From: Nitrospinota bacterium
Lineage (GTDB): Bacteria > Nitrospinota > Nitrospinia > Nitrospinales > JACRGP01
Assembly: GCA_016207065.1 (NCBI GenBank)
Contig: JACQQK010000174.1
Coordinates: 1-41,703 of the forward strand
Length of the DNA stretch: 41,703 bases
Direction of reading: 5' to 3'
Program-made: the position numbers and the translations under genes
Notes under the pieces: model-generated
Seen by the model: the letters and a program-made list of their open reading frames with translations, nothing else
Told to the model about the DNA's origin: nothing
Databases searched by the model: none
Part shown: in pieces, positions 1-7,456 of the stretch
How the letters are laid out: each line of letters opens with the position of its first letter
Position numbering within the stretch: the first letter of the stretch is position 1

Positions 1-371
1 TACGCCCCCTGGCGGATTTCGCATTCCTCGCCGATGACGGCCGGCCCCTTGACGATGGCCGTGGGCTCCAATACCGTGCCCTTGCCTATGTAAATGCCCA
101 GCATCTCGAAATAGACCGGCGAACGGATCTCCATCCATTCCTTGACGACGATCCCGCGCACCCTCTTCCTCGGGTCGCTGGTCGCCAGCTCCTGGGAGGA
201 AATCCCCGCCAGGGAAGCCACCCATTTGGCCGCCGGGGTCGTCTTGTCGAGGACCCGCTCCATGATCTCGTGCAAGCGCCGGATGGGGTCCCAGACGAAC
301 TCGATGCCGTCAAAAATCTCCTTGTGGGCAAAGGCGTCCAGATGGTTGAAAAATTGGCTGAGGTCTTTCAT
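1..371 (-). CDS. Hexapeptide-repeat (left-handed beta-helix) nucleotidyl/acyltransferase-like protein, 3' end outside window
   Basis: The frame opens at ATG 371 on the minus strand and is still open at the left edge, giving 123 residues. The N-terminal 90 residues are helical and contain VWDPIRRLHEIMERVL. From about residue 95 isoleucine- and glycine-rich turns begin (IYIGKGTVLEPTAIVKGP, then VIGEECEIRQGA), the hexapeptide pattern of left-handed beta-helix transferases. This layout is seen in UDP-GlcNAc/glucose-1-phosphate pyrophosphorylase C-terminal-like proteins, so a sugar-nucleotide role is likely. The substrate cannot be told from a fragment. The ORF track shows only a shadow frame here because the true frame runs off the window. 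No clear Shine-Dalgarno was seen. A 53-bp palindromic element lies directly upstream. Confidence 0.7.
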   Translation of the reverse strand, partial: MKDLSQFFNHLDAFAHKEIFDGIEFVWDPIRRLHEIMERVLDKTTPAAKWVASLAGISSQELATSDPRKRVRGIVVKEWMEIRSPVYFEMLGIYIGKGTVLEPTAIVKGPAVIGEECEIRQGA

Positions 372-402
372 AAAGGACCGGCGAAAAGTTTAACGGGGCG
401 CT

Positions 403-470
403 GAAAAAGTGTGGTTGCCCAATTTATTGGGCTCTTGGAGCGCCTGATGAATCAGGCAACTACAATTCGT
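403..470 (+). repeat. 53-bp three-stem palindromic element, copy 1 (core 411-463)
   Basis: The core begins GTGGTTGCC and ends GGCAACTAC, an outer 9-bp inverted repeat with one G:T. It encloses two perfect hairpins, CCCAATTTATTGGG and GCCTGATGAATCAGGC. The same unit recurs at 10630-10682 (opposite orientation) and 29285-29336 (same orientation). This copy sits between a hexapeptide transferase and a phosphohexomutase gene. Confidence 0.85.
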
Positions 471-480
471 GGAGATACCC

Positions 481-2823
481 TTACGGTTTTTTGCCGTCAT
501 CCCGGCGCCTGCGCCGGAGCGGGAATCGCGTTTCGGCGATCGCGTCAGCGTCATCGCCGTGTTGGATCCAGCGTTCACGCTGGCGGGATTTCCCGGGCGG
601 CAGGGGGTTGCTCTCGATATACCACTTGCCCCTCGGGCTCAATCGGTAACCCTCCGGGAACAGGCGGATCAAGTCCTGTTTAGTCATCTCATTCAAAAGC
701 CGGGTCCGTTCCGCCGGGTTCAGGTCAATCTCCCCCTCGGACCGGGGCTTGCCCGCCACCTGGCTCAGGACTTCCAGTTCCAGCTTGTAAAAATGGTTCG
801 CCTCGTCTTTCAGGGAGGTCAGGAGGATGCGTACGGCCCGTTCGCCGACGGCCCGCAGTTTCGCGGCGTCCGTCCGGGCGCCGCGCAGGTTGATCCCGAT
901 CTTGTTCTCTGTCCCGGAGTTGCGGACGAATATTCCCGCCGGCGAGGACCGGGGCCTGCCTCTCCCGCGCCCCGGTTTCAGGGCCAGGTACAACATGTCC
1001 GGCTCCTCCGGAAACGCCAGCGTCTTCACATCATATCCCAGTTTCCTGCCTTCGTCGAGTAGGGTTCTCTTGACCCGGTTCCAGATTTTGGAGCCTTTGT
1101 GAAAAAGCGGTTTCTTCACATAATAGACGTATAAGGTCTGCTTGAACCCCGGCTTGAAGGGTTTCTCTAAAAAGGCAAAGCGGGCGCGCGGGGATTTTTT
1201 CGCCAACAGGAACTGGGAGGCGGCGAACGTGTTCAACGCGCTTTTCACGCCATTGCCGAAAAAAACGGGCGTCCCGCCGAGCCTGCCGAGAGTGATGTTA
1301 TGTCCCGTCTCCTCGCTCCCCACGGCGAAGGGTATCCGGTCGAGTTCCATTGCCGCCTTGCCCTTTTCCAGTTCCTCGAACCGGCGGACGTCGGAAATGC
1401 CCAACTGCCGCGTCCCGGCGATCAAGGAGGCGATGCGCGAGAGGATCCACTTGTCCCCGACGGGCGAAAGGACGAACTTGAATCCCAGTTCGGCGGCGGC
1501 CTTCCCCGCGTTGAGATCGCTCTCCACGGTGTTGATGTAGGCCGCGCCCCGGTAGCGTTTGGGGTCGCGTTCCATGAGGTATTTCCCCTGCAGGAACGCG
1601 GTCTCGTCGCCGCCGAGGACGATCAGCGCGTCGCGGAACGGGTCGTAGTCCAGGCGGTAAAAACGGTCGCCGTCCGCGTCGAATACGGCGCCGGACACGG
1701 TCCGCTTGCCGGCGAGGATTTCCATTTTGTATTTGCGCCCCAGTTCGAACAGTTTCACGATGGCCTTGTGGCGGCGGAACGGGCCGGAATCGCGCTCGAT
1801 CGCCTTGGCGGAAATCGTCTTGTGCCCTTCCAAATCGGCCACGCCGCTGTACAGGTTGACGTCGCCGTCCAATTTGGCGTTGACCTCGACCACTTCCTCG
1901 AACCCGGCGCGGCGAAATATGTCGGCGGCAATGCCGGACAACGACCCATTGGCCGGGTCGACGATCAGCGTAACGCCGCGGGCAAATCCCCCCACCCCCC
2001 CTTTATCAAAGGGGGGCGATGCGACGATGACGCGGAGCGATCGCCGAAATGCGAATCCCCCCGGCCCCCTTTGCAAGGGGGAGCCGCATCCCGCCTCGGC
2101 GTCAGCGCGAGGCGGCGTTGCCCCCGGGGGGAGCCAGGAGTTTGCCGGGTCCAGCGAGAACCGCGCGAACAAATCGAGCGCGTCGTCCCGGCAGTCCACG
2201 ACCTCCCCCGTTTCCGGCAAGTCCTTCAACGACCGGTAATCGAGGGCCAGGACCGCCCGGGTCAACTCGACGTCGTTTTGCGGCAGGAGCTTCATGCCGC
2301 GATAGGAGTGAAATATCTTGATGCCGTTCTGGTCGCGCGGGTTGTGCGACGCGGTGACCATGAAACCCGCGCGCGCGTTTTTATGCGTCATGTACAAGGG
2401 GACCAGCGGCGTGGGGACGACGCCGAGGCGGAGGACGTTCATCCCCGCCTTGCGCGCGCCGCGCACGACGGCGGAATTGAAAACGCCCCGCGTGTCCCGC
2501 GGGTCCCACCCCACCACGACCAAGCCAGGCTTGGAGCTAACGCCGCCTCCCGCTTGCGCGGAGGCGGATTCCTCGGCGGCCGCGTCAGCGTTGCCGCGGC
2601 GTTGCCCCCGGGCGCTTGCCCGGCCGGCGGCAAGCTGGCGGGAATAAGCGTAGGCGTAGAGTTCCATGAACTCTTCGGTGATGAAGCCCCGCTCCAGGAA
2701 CGCTTCCCGCGGCGAGAGGCCCGCCAGTTCCGGAGCGGACGCGGGTTTCACCTCGCGCCGGATGCCGTCCGTCCCCTGCAGGCGGAACCCGGGCGTCTCT
2801 GATATTTTCGAAGGATTGGGCAT
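481..2823 (-). CDS. Phosphohexomutase (phosphoglucomutase/phosphomannomutase family) with repeat-derived insertions
   Basis: This is an alpha-D-phosphohexomutase, which interconverts hexose 1- and 6-phosphates for glycan precursors. Visible signatures are the N-terminal FRLQGTDGIRREV, the phosphoserine loop TASHNP near residue 157, the metal-binding DADGD loop near 382 and the sugar-binding GSEETGH near 505. I chose ATG 2823. The ORF track starts at an in-frame TTG (2862); neither has a good ribosome site. At about 780 residues it is far longer than the usual 450-600. Part of the excess is repeat-derived: roughly residues 62-98, 229-282 and the C-terminal 40 residues, where translation runs into a repeat and uses its stop. 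The core motifs are intact, so the enzyme may work. Glucose versus mannose specificity cannot be read. Confidence 0.88.
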   Translation of the reverse strand: MPNPSKISETPGFRLQGTDGIRREVKPASAPELAGLSPREAFLERGFITEEFMELYAYAYSRQLAAGRASARGQRRGNADAAAEESASAQAGGGVSSKPGLVVVGWDPRDTRGVFNSAVVRGARKAGMNVLRLGVVPTPLVPLYMTHKNARAGFMVTASHNPRDQNGIKIFHSYRGMKLLPQNDVELTRAVLALDYRSLKDLPETGEVVDCRDDALDLFARFSLDPANSWLPPGATPPRADAEAGCGSPLQRGPGGFAFRRSLRVIVASPPFDKGGVGGFARGVTLIVDPANGSLSGIAADIFRRAGFEEVVEVNAKLDGDVNLYSGVADLEGHKTISAKAIERDSGPFRRHKAIVKLFELGRKYKMEILAGKRTVSGAVFDADGDRFYRLDYDPFRDALIVLGGDETAFLQGKYLMERDPKRYRGAAYINTVESDLNAGKAAAELGFKFVLSPVGDKWILSRIASLIAGTRQLGISDVRRFEELEKGKAAMELDRIPFAVGSEETGHNITLGRLGGTPVFFGNGVKSALNTFAASQFLLAKKSPRARFAFLEKPFKPGFKQTLYVYYVKKPLFHKGSKIWNRVKRTLLDEGRKLGYDVKTLAFPEEPDMLYLALKPGRGRGRPRSSPAGIFVRNSGTENKIGINLRGARTDAAKLRAVGERAVRILLTSLKDEANHFYKLELEVLSQVAGKPRSEGEIDLNPAERTRLLNEMTKQDLIRLFPEGYRLSPRGKWYIESNPLPPGKSRQRERWIQHGDDADAIAETRFPLRRRRRDDGKKP
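486..600 (+). repeat. Composite palindromic repeat forming the 3' end of the phosphohexomutase frame
   Basis: It contains GTCATCCCGGCGCCTGCGCC-type palindrome, the block TTTCGGCGATCGCGTCAGCG, and CCAGCGTTCACGCTGG at 568-583. The last motif recurs exactly at 39469-39484 and, in the other orientation, at 3272-3287 and 20563-20578. It is translated on the minus strand as an arginine-rich tail. Confidence 0.8.
1984..2137 (+). repeat. Composite palindromic repeat inserted in frame in the phosphohexomutase
   Basis: Two copies of the AATCCCCCC...CCCCCTTTnnnAAGGGGG module (1984-2018 and 2053-2083) flank a TCGCCGAAATGCG block. They are followed by the palindrome CCGCCTCGGCGTCAGCGCGA and a C/G-rich hairpin. 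All modules recur in intergenic places of this window, for example 3296-3400 and 32703-32796. The segment keeps the reading frame open and adds about 52 residues between the SLDPANSW and VTLIVDPANGS stretches. Confidence 0.85.
2540..2636 (+). repeat. Palindromic repeat inserted in frame near the phosphohexomutase N-terminus
   Basis: It contains CCGCCTCCCGCTTGCGCGGA (2543-2567 in full), identical to 3296-3320 and nearly so at 41469-41491. It also contains a GGGCGCTTGCCCGG hairpin shared with 8478-8494 and about 23195-23210. It adds about 35 Ala/Gly/Arg-rich residues before the conserved VVVGWDPRDTRG. Confidence 0.82.
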
Positions 2824-2997
2824 GTTCGCGGAAAACGTTTTGGGCGGGATTTTATCACACAAAAGGGGGATTTGAAATCCGGCGGAAATCGAGGCCGCGC
2901 CGGTTTTTGTGGATTTTGCGCCGGAGGGTGGGGTAAACTTCTTGGCGGAATCGATTCAGGCCTGAATTGGCAGGCCCGCTTTTGGAGCTATCGCCGA

Positions 2998-3264
2998 ATG
3001 GCTTATGTTTCGCAAGTAAAAAAAGAATCGGTGGAAGTCATCATCCGGACTCCCATCGAAAAAATCGAGGGCGCCGTCTATAAACTGAAAAGCGAGCGGC
3101 TCCTGGATTTGTTGAACAAGCCGACCGAGGGCTTTCTCCCCGTGTCCAACGCCAAGGTGTTCAGCATCGAGTCGGGCAAACTGCTGTTCGAGGCGCGGTT
3201 CCTGGCGGTCAATAAAACCCATATCGTCCACCTCGTCGATAACTACACCCTTCCGGAAGTCTGA
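2998..3264 (+). CDS. Small conserved-looking hypothetical protein (88 aa)
   Basis: I do not recognise a named family with certainty. ATG 2998 is chosen over the ORF-track start at 2872, because a GGAG lies about 11 nt upstream of it and the first 42 codons of the long frame have odd composition (GNRGRAGFCGFC). The 88-residue product has a mixed alpha/beta pattern, VIIRTPIEKIEGAVY, a leucine-rich RLLDLLN helix and FLAVNKTHIVHLV. This resembles small single-domain proteins that bind or regulate. Its TGA stop at 3262-3264 forms the first bases of a repeat unit whose other end supplies the stop of the convergent neighbour. Confidence 0.65.
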   Translation: MAYVSQVKKESVEVIIRTPIEKIEGAVYKLKSERLLDLLNKPTEGFLPVSNAKVFSIESGKLLFEARFLAVNKTHIVHLVDNYTLPEV

Positions 3265-3414
3265 CCACTCGCCAGCGTGAACGCTGGATCCAACGCCGCC
3301 TCCCGCTTGCGCGGAGGCGGGATGCGGCCCCCCCTTGCAAAGGGGGCCGGGGGGATTCGCATTTCGGCGACCGCGCCAGCGTCATCGCCGCATTGCCCCC
3401 ACGGCGAGTGGTCA
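3262..3414. repeat. 153-bp composite repeat with 12-bp terminal inverted repeats between convergent genes
   Basis: The ends are TGACCACTCGCC (3262-3273) and its exact complement GGCGAGTGGTCA (3403-3414). Inside lie CCAGCGTGAACGCTGG, the CCGCCTCC...GGAGGCGG palindrome, a CCCCCCTTGCAAAGGGGG module and a GCATTTCGGCGACCGCGCCA block. The terminal TGA on each side is the stop codon of the flanking gene. Confidence 0.85.
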
Positions 3415-3777
3415 AAAACGGATCCCCGCCTTTTTCATCCACTCCCGTTCGTCAAACCGGGCGCGCGCGTATTCCTCGAACCGGACTTGGTTCGGGGTCA
3501 TCGGTTTCCCGTCGATGCATTGTCTCTTCTCCGGCGGAGCGCCTTGGACGTTTTCCCGCGGGACCGGTCCCGCCGGGCCTTCGCGGCCCATCGCCATCAT
3601 GTCGATCAGCTTGTTCACGTCCAGGACCAAGCTGTATTCGGAAACTTCGTTCAGAAGGCCCAGTCCCTTGATATTCATGAGGGCGATTTTAACCCGGCTG
3701 GAATCAAGGATGGCCTTGTTGATCTCCGCCCACAAATGCTCCACCAACTTCCTCCTGACTTCTTCCTGGTTTTCCAT
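3412..3777 (-). CDS. Hypothetical protein (121 aa)
   Basis: This 121-residue soluble protein has no family I recognise. ATG 3777 opens the frame. The N-terminal 70 residues look helical (EEVRRKLVEHLWAEINKAIL, then VKIALMNIKGLGLLNEVSEY), followed by a Pro/Gly linker. The tail MTPNQVRFEEYARARFDERE is charged. There is no signal peptide or membrane segment. It converges with the 88-residue gene across a 153-bp repeat that supplies its TGA stop. A possible sigma70 promoter lies about 75 nt upstream of the start codon. Confidence 0.6.
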   Translation of the reverse strand: MENQEEVRRKLVEHLWAEINKAILDSSRVKIALMNIKGLGLLNEVSEYSLVLDVNKLIDMMAMGREGPAGPVPRENVQGAPPEKRQCIDGKPMTPNQVRFEEYARARFDEREWMKKAGIRF

Positions 3778-3850
3778 GGTTCGACTCCCGGTCCGTTAGG
3801 TTGCGTCGCAACGCAACTTTCTTCCGCGCCGCGACCTCGCATGGGATCAG

Positions 3851-3880
3851 CATAAAAGATCAGGGTTGCGATCAAGTCAA
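3851..3880 (-). promoter_or_regulatory. Possible sigma70 promoter for the 121-aa gene
   Basis: On the minus strand TTGACT (3875-3880) and TTTATG (3851-3856) are 18 bp apart. An alternative TATGCT two bases further on would give a 20-bp spacer. The -10 match is modest. Confidence 0.35.
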
Positions 3881-3982
3881 GCTATTGTCACGATCGTGAA
3901 AATCATCTATAAGAAAAACACGGATGGGGAGCCCGTTTTACAGGACGGGAGGAGAGACTAGCGAGGAGGTTGCCGCAATGAA

Positions 3983-4210
3983 TCAATGAAACTGCTTTTT
4001 GAGGATGTCCACGGGACTCTTGTACTTGTCGCAGGCGATCACGGCGTTTTCCGGATCGAGCTTGACGTCATTGAGACCCGTGCCCTTGCTGAACAACGGC
4101 GTGGCCTTGCAAGCGGGATATTCGAGCGAACAGAAATCGCACATGTTCAAGGTGGTGTATTTTTTTTCTTTCACAGCCCGTTTCCCCGTTTTGGTTTTCT
4201 TTGTCGCCAT
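3983..4210 (-). CDS. Small cysteine-containing hypothetical protein (75 aa)
   Basis: The 75-residue product starts at ATG 4210. A lysine-rich N-terminus (MATKKTKTGKRAVKEKKY) precedes MCDFCSLEYPACKA, where three cysteines (CxxC then C) lie close together, with a fourth in VIACDKY. Four cysteines could bind a metal ion, so a zinc-ribbon-like or iron-binding micro-protein is possible, but this is inference. It stands alone, about 120 bp from the DUF945-like gene and 205 bp from the 121-residue gene. I do not recognise the family. Confidence 0.6.
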   Translation of the reverse strand: MATKKTKTGKRAVKEKKYTTLNMCDFCSLEYPACKATPLFSKGTGLNDVKLDPENAVIACDKYKSPVDILKKQFH

Positions 4211-4333
4211 CGCAACTGCTTGAAATCTCGCGGGTTCTTTCGTACGTCATGCTGATTTTAAGGACATTTTATCAATTTGCAACCAAAATCTTCACGCTTT
4301 ACCTAAAATCGAACTCAAGCAAGGGGCGGGCGT

Positions 4334-6415
4334 TTAGGGTTGCGGCGGCATCATCATGGGTAAAAACTGTTCCATGGGCCGCCCGTTCACCGCAACCTTG
4401 CCTTTTTTGACGAGCAGTTCGATTTTATACTGGTCCCCCTCTTTCAGGAGATAACCTTCGCGCGCCCATTGGTCGAGGAAGTCGTCCCCTTTCGCGCGGC
4501 CGCTTTTGGGCGCCGGGGATTTCGCCGGCGCTTCAAGGCCCATGCCGGCGGGGACCAGGTCGCGGAGGATCTGTCCCGGGACCGTAAAATTCGCCGACAG
4601 GTCCAGGGCCTCGAAAATCATGAGGGGATTTTTGCCCAGGTCGGCGGAACTCCCGTCGATCGCCGCCTTGGCATGGCCAACCAGTTCTCCTTTGGGAGTC
4701 TTCAAACTGAGTTGGACGATTTCAAGTTCCGGGACCTTTTTCGCCAACTCGCCAAACAGTTCCAGCGCTTGCTGGGACGGATCTCCCTGAGAGGCTGGAT
4801 CGTCCTGCCGGACTCCCTGGCCGAGTTTGCGGATTTTAAGGAGCGTGGCGGCGTCGAGGTTGCGGGCCGAGACCTTCACGATACCCGGCCCGAAGACGTC
4901 TTCCCCCGCCTTGATTTCCTCGGCCTGGAGGCTTGCCGAAACGTTGATATTGTCATTCGGCGCCGCATGGGTGGAGGTGAAGAATTTTATCTGCCGCAAC
5001 AGCGCTCCCGGCTGACCGGGGCCCTCGGCCTTGACCTGGTCCACGACCGCGGAAAAATCGCCCAGGGGTAACCGGGCGGGACCGCCGCCGCGCGAATTCA
5101 GGTTCACGGCGATTTTGTTCAAGGAGACCTTCTCTTCGCCGAAATGGACGACGAGCGGTTTCGAGTTGAACGTTCCGCGCAGTTCGCCGAGGTCTCCCGA
5201 AAACGTCGCGTTCCCCTCCATTCCCAGCCAGTTCACGCCGCTCAAGTCCCCGGACTGGCTTTGATAGGGTTTAACGGAAACCTGGATTTCCCCGTCGCCG
5301 GAGAGCGGGACGGTCTGCGTCGCCTCGGCGCGGAGAGGTTTTTCCGTCTTCAAATTTTGCAGGGTGAGATTGGCGGACGAAATAATCCGGGCCTGGAAAA
5401 ACTCGCCCCCCGCGTTTCCGGCGAGCCAGTCCTCCAGGGAAACCGGCCCGTGGACGATCCGGCTGGAAACGTCGAAGGCGGGCGAAAAAGGCAGGTCGGG
5501 AGCCCGGACGACGTACTCGGCGGTCGATTCCAACCAGCCGCGCGCGTAGTTTTTGACCGTCACCTGGACGTTTTTCCGCGACAACCCGGCGACGAAATCG
5601 TTGAATGTCGTCTCCGCCTGTCCGCCGAACCAGTAGGGAAGACCCGCCCCGGTCCCAAGCAAAAGGACCAGCAGGATCCCCAAGGCGAGGCCCGAAGCGC
5701 GGGGTTGGGTCTTGGCGGTCGGCGGGGAGACGGCGCGTTCGGCCGCGTATGAAGAGACGTAGTCCGTTTCTTCATACGGCGCCGTAGCTTCCTCTTCCGG
5801 TCCTTGTTCGGAAGTCTCTTTCCGCTTCTTTCCGAAACTGAAGAACGGTTTACGTTCGGAGGGTTCGGCGGGAGTTTCAGCCTCCTCCGGAGGCGGAGCC
5901 GGGGACCTTTTTAAAAAACCGAACAGCGGCTTTTTAGCCGGAGTTTCTGGAGCCGTCTCGCCAGGTCCTTCCTCGATTTCTTCCTTTTCTTCCCTCGGTT
6001 TCCGTCCAAAACTAAAGAACGGCTTGCGCCCGGCGGGTTCGGCGGGAGTTACCGCCTCTTCCGGTTGCGGAGTCAGGGGCCTCTTTAAAAAACCGAACAG
6101 CGATTTAGGGGCGGCGGGTCCGGCGGGCGGGGACAGTTCCTCTCTCGCGGGCCGCGGTTTCGCGGCCACCGCCTGCCCCGGCTCGACAAGGGCCAGTTCG
6201 ACGTCGAAGCCGAGAGTTTTCAGGTACTGGCGGGCCGGGTTTCCTTGCCGGTCCGGTATGGACCGCTCGAATTGCCAGGGGCGGCCTTCCTCGACTATGC
6301 CGTGCAGGACCGTCAGCGCGCGTTCGCGCCGCATGCGGAAAAGTTTGGCGAACCGGTCCGCGACCTCGGAAAGATTGTTTCCCGACCAACCATGGATTTT
6401 GACGCGATAGCTCAT
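4334..6415 (-). CDS. DUF945/YdgA-like membrane protein with duplicated N-terminal linker module
   Basis: The 693-residue protein has three parts. Residues 1-80 (SEVADRFAKLFRMRRERALTV, then LKTLGFDVELALVEPG) resemble a ribosomal L7/L12 C-terminal-like fold; this is inference. Residues 85-230 are a Pro/Glu-rich linker with the same module twice, SLFGFLKRP...RKPFFSFGRK and PLFGFLKRS...RKPFFSFGKK. One transmembrane helix (GLALGILLVLLLGTGAG) near 245 precedes a long periplasmic domain with the DUF945 pattern (FNDFVAGLSRKNVQVTVKNY, ARGWLESTAEYVV). DUF945 proteins are envelope proteins of poorly known role. ATG 6415 overlaps the upstream stop (ATGA), indicating translational coupling. Confidence 0.78.
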   Translation of the reverse strand: MSYRVKIHGWSGNNLSEVADRFAKLFRMRRERALTVLHGIVEEGRPWQFERSIPDRQGNPARQYLKTLGFDVELALVEPGQAVAAKPRPAREELSPPAGPAAPKSLFGFLKRPLTPQPEEAVTPAEPAGRKPFFSFGRKPREEKEEIEEGPGETAPETPAKKPLFGFLKRSPAPPPEEAETPAEPSERKPFFSFGKKRKETSEQGPEEEATAPYEETDYVSSYAAERAVSPPTAKTQPRASGLALGILLVLLLGTGAGLPYWFGGQAETTFNDFVAGLSRKNVQVTVKNYARGWLESTAEYVVRAPDLPFSPAFDVSSRIVHGPVSLEDWLAGNAGGEFFQARIISSANLTLQNLKTEKPLRAEATQTVPLSGDGEIQVSVKPYQSQSGDLSGVNWLGMEGNATFSGDLGELRGTFNSKPLVVHFGEEKVSLNKIAVNLNSRGGGPARLPLGDFSAVVDQVKAEGPGQPGALLRQIKFFTSTHAAPNDNINVSASLQAEEIKAGEDVFGPGIVKVSARNLDAATLLKIRKLGQGVRQDDPASQGDPSQQALELFGELAKKVPELEIVQLSLKTPKGELVGHAKAAIDGSSADLGKNPLMIFEALDLSANFTVPGQILRDLVPAGMGLEAPAKSPAPKSGRAKGDDFLDQWAREGYLLKEGDQYKIELLVKKGKVAVNGRPMEQFLPMMMPPQP

Positions 6416-7293
6416 ACGGCCGCGCGCCGGGTTTGGGAGGGATGTCTGCTTTTCGTCAGCTCGAAATTCAAGGCATATTCCCTATCGATGACCGAAATTT
6501 TTCCATGCCCTGGCGGGTCGTCTTGCTCCCGGTACAGCCAGGCGTAGCGGGACTCGTCCAGGGGCATGGGGACAAGTTCCGCAAAGCGCGATTGTAATGG
6601 GTTTCGGCCCAAAAGCGCAAGGGCGGATTCGTCCACGCCGAATTCGCCCGCCACTTTTTCCAGGGCTTGCAGGGGCGGGTCGCCCTCGCCCATCCCTTCC
6701 CGGACGGCGAGTTCGATCCGCCGGTTCCGTTCCATCAGGCGCGCGTGGGGGTAATCGGGCCGGGACAACAGCATGAAGTCCAACGCCGGCCAGTAGTTGT
6801 TGATGAAGTCGTCGAAGTTCACCTCGACGCCTTTGCTCAGGTTGATGTCCCGGGCGCCTTGCGGGGAGGTCTTCAATAGTTCGTTGTAAACGGAAACGAT
6901 GTTGCGCGCCGCGTCGTAAAGGACCGTCCAGTGGCAGGCGTTCGGGGTTTCCTGGGTGCGGAAGGAATCCATGGCCTTGATCGAGACCACCAGCAGGCAG
7001 TGCATGTCTTCCATCCCGAGGAAGGACGCGGTCCAGGGAAACCGCCCGGCGTACCAGGCATCGACGTCCGCCGGGTAGTCCTGGCGGTTGGAGTCCGCCG
7101 GCGGCCGGAACCCGTTGTCCGCGTACCTCAATATGTCGTCCAGTTCCTTGTACGCCAGGTCGAGCCCCGCCCGCGCGATGGTGTACGGGAACAACCGGCG
7201 TTGATATTCCATGTATTCCTTCAGGCCGGGGTCGCGGTCCTCCCGCGAATGGACGTGGTCCCTTTTAGTTATATCTTTCGCGAACAGCAACAT
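6412..7293 (-). CDS. Hypothetical protein (293 aa) coupled to the DUF945-like gene
   Basis: I choose ATG 7293 (MLLFAKDITKRDHVHS), which has GGAAGGA about 10 nt upstream. The ORF track's longer start at 7422 lies in a palindromic repeat whose translation (MPSFRRTPESSGF) is spurious. The 293-residue product is soluble, without signal peptide, rich in aromatic and acidic residues (YPADVDAWYAGRFPWTASFL, NFDDFINNYWPALDFMLL). No catalytic motif is evident and I do not recognise the family. Its TGA overlaps the ATG of the DUF945-like gene, so the two are probably made together and may act on the same envelope function. Confidence 0.68.
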   Translation of the reverse strand: MLLFAKDITKRDHVHSREDRDPGLKEYMEYQRRLFPYTIARAGLDLAYKELDDILRYADNGFRPPADSNRQDYPADVDAWYAGRFPWTASFLGMEDMHCLLVVSIKAMDSFRTQETPNACHWTVLYDAARNIVSVYNELLKTSPQGARDINLSKGVEVNFDDFINNYWPALDFMLLSRPDYPHARLMERNRRIELAVREGMGEGDPPLQALEKVAGEFGVDESALALLGRNPLQSRFAELVPMPLDESRYAWLYREQDDPPGHGKISVIDREYALNFELTKSRHPSQTRRAAV

Positions 7294-7347
7294 TTCCGTG
7301 TCGTCCTTCCGTAGGATGCCGAAAAAGCCCCTTTTTGCCTCAAAAGG

Positions 7348-7418
7348 GTCATCCCGGCGCCCGCCGGGATCCAGAAAGCTATTGAAACCGCTGGATTCCG
7401 GCGTTCGCCGGAATGACG
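7348..7418. repeat. Double palindrome of the GTCATTCCGGCG type
   Basis: GTCATCCCGGCG and CGCCGGAATGAC are imperfect inverted ends around GGATCCAG/CTGGATTCC. Each half is itself a hairpin (CCCGGCGCCCGCCGGG and TTCCGGCGTTCGCCGGAA). It lies between the CBS gene and the 293-residue gene. Confidence 0.8.
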
Positions 7419-7456
7419 GCATAAAATATATCGTCCAGACCGCGGCGGTCCGCGGC

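Noticed and set aside
1300-2802. 500-aa plus-strand ORF
   Set aside because: It is a shadow of the phosphohexomutase on the other strand; GC-rich third positions keep the antisense frame open. No domain is recognisable.
3900-3980. Glycine, TPP or cobalamin riboswitch
   Set aside because: Purine-rich hairpins resemble parts of such elements, but none of the conserved core sequences is present and no matching gene follows.
7294-7422. 43-codon N-terminal extension of the 293-aa protein
   Set aside because: It is encoded by a GTCAT-type palindrome; GGAAGGA before ATG 7293 supports the shorter form.
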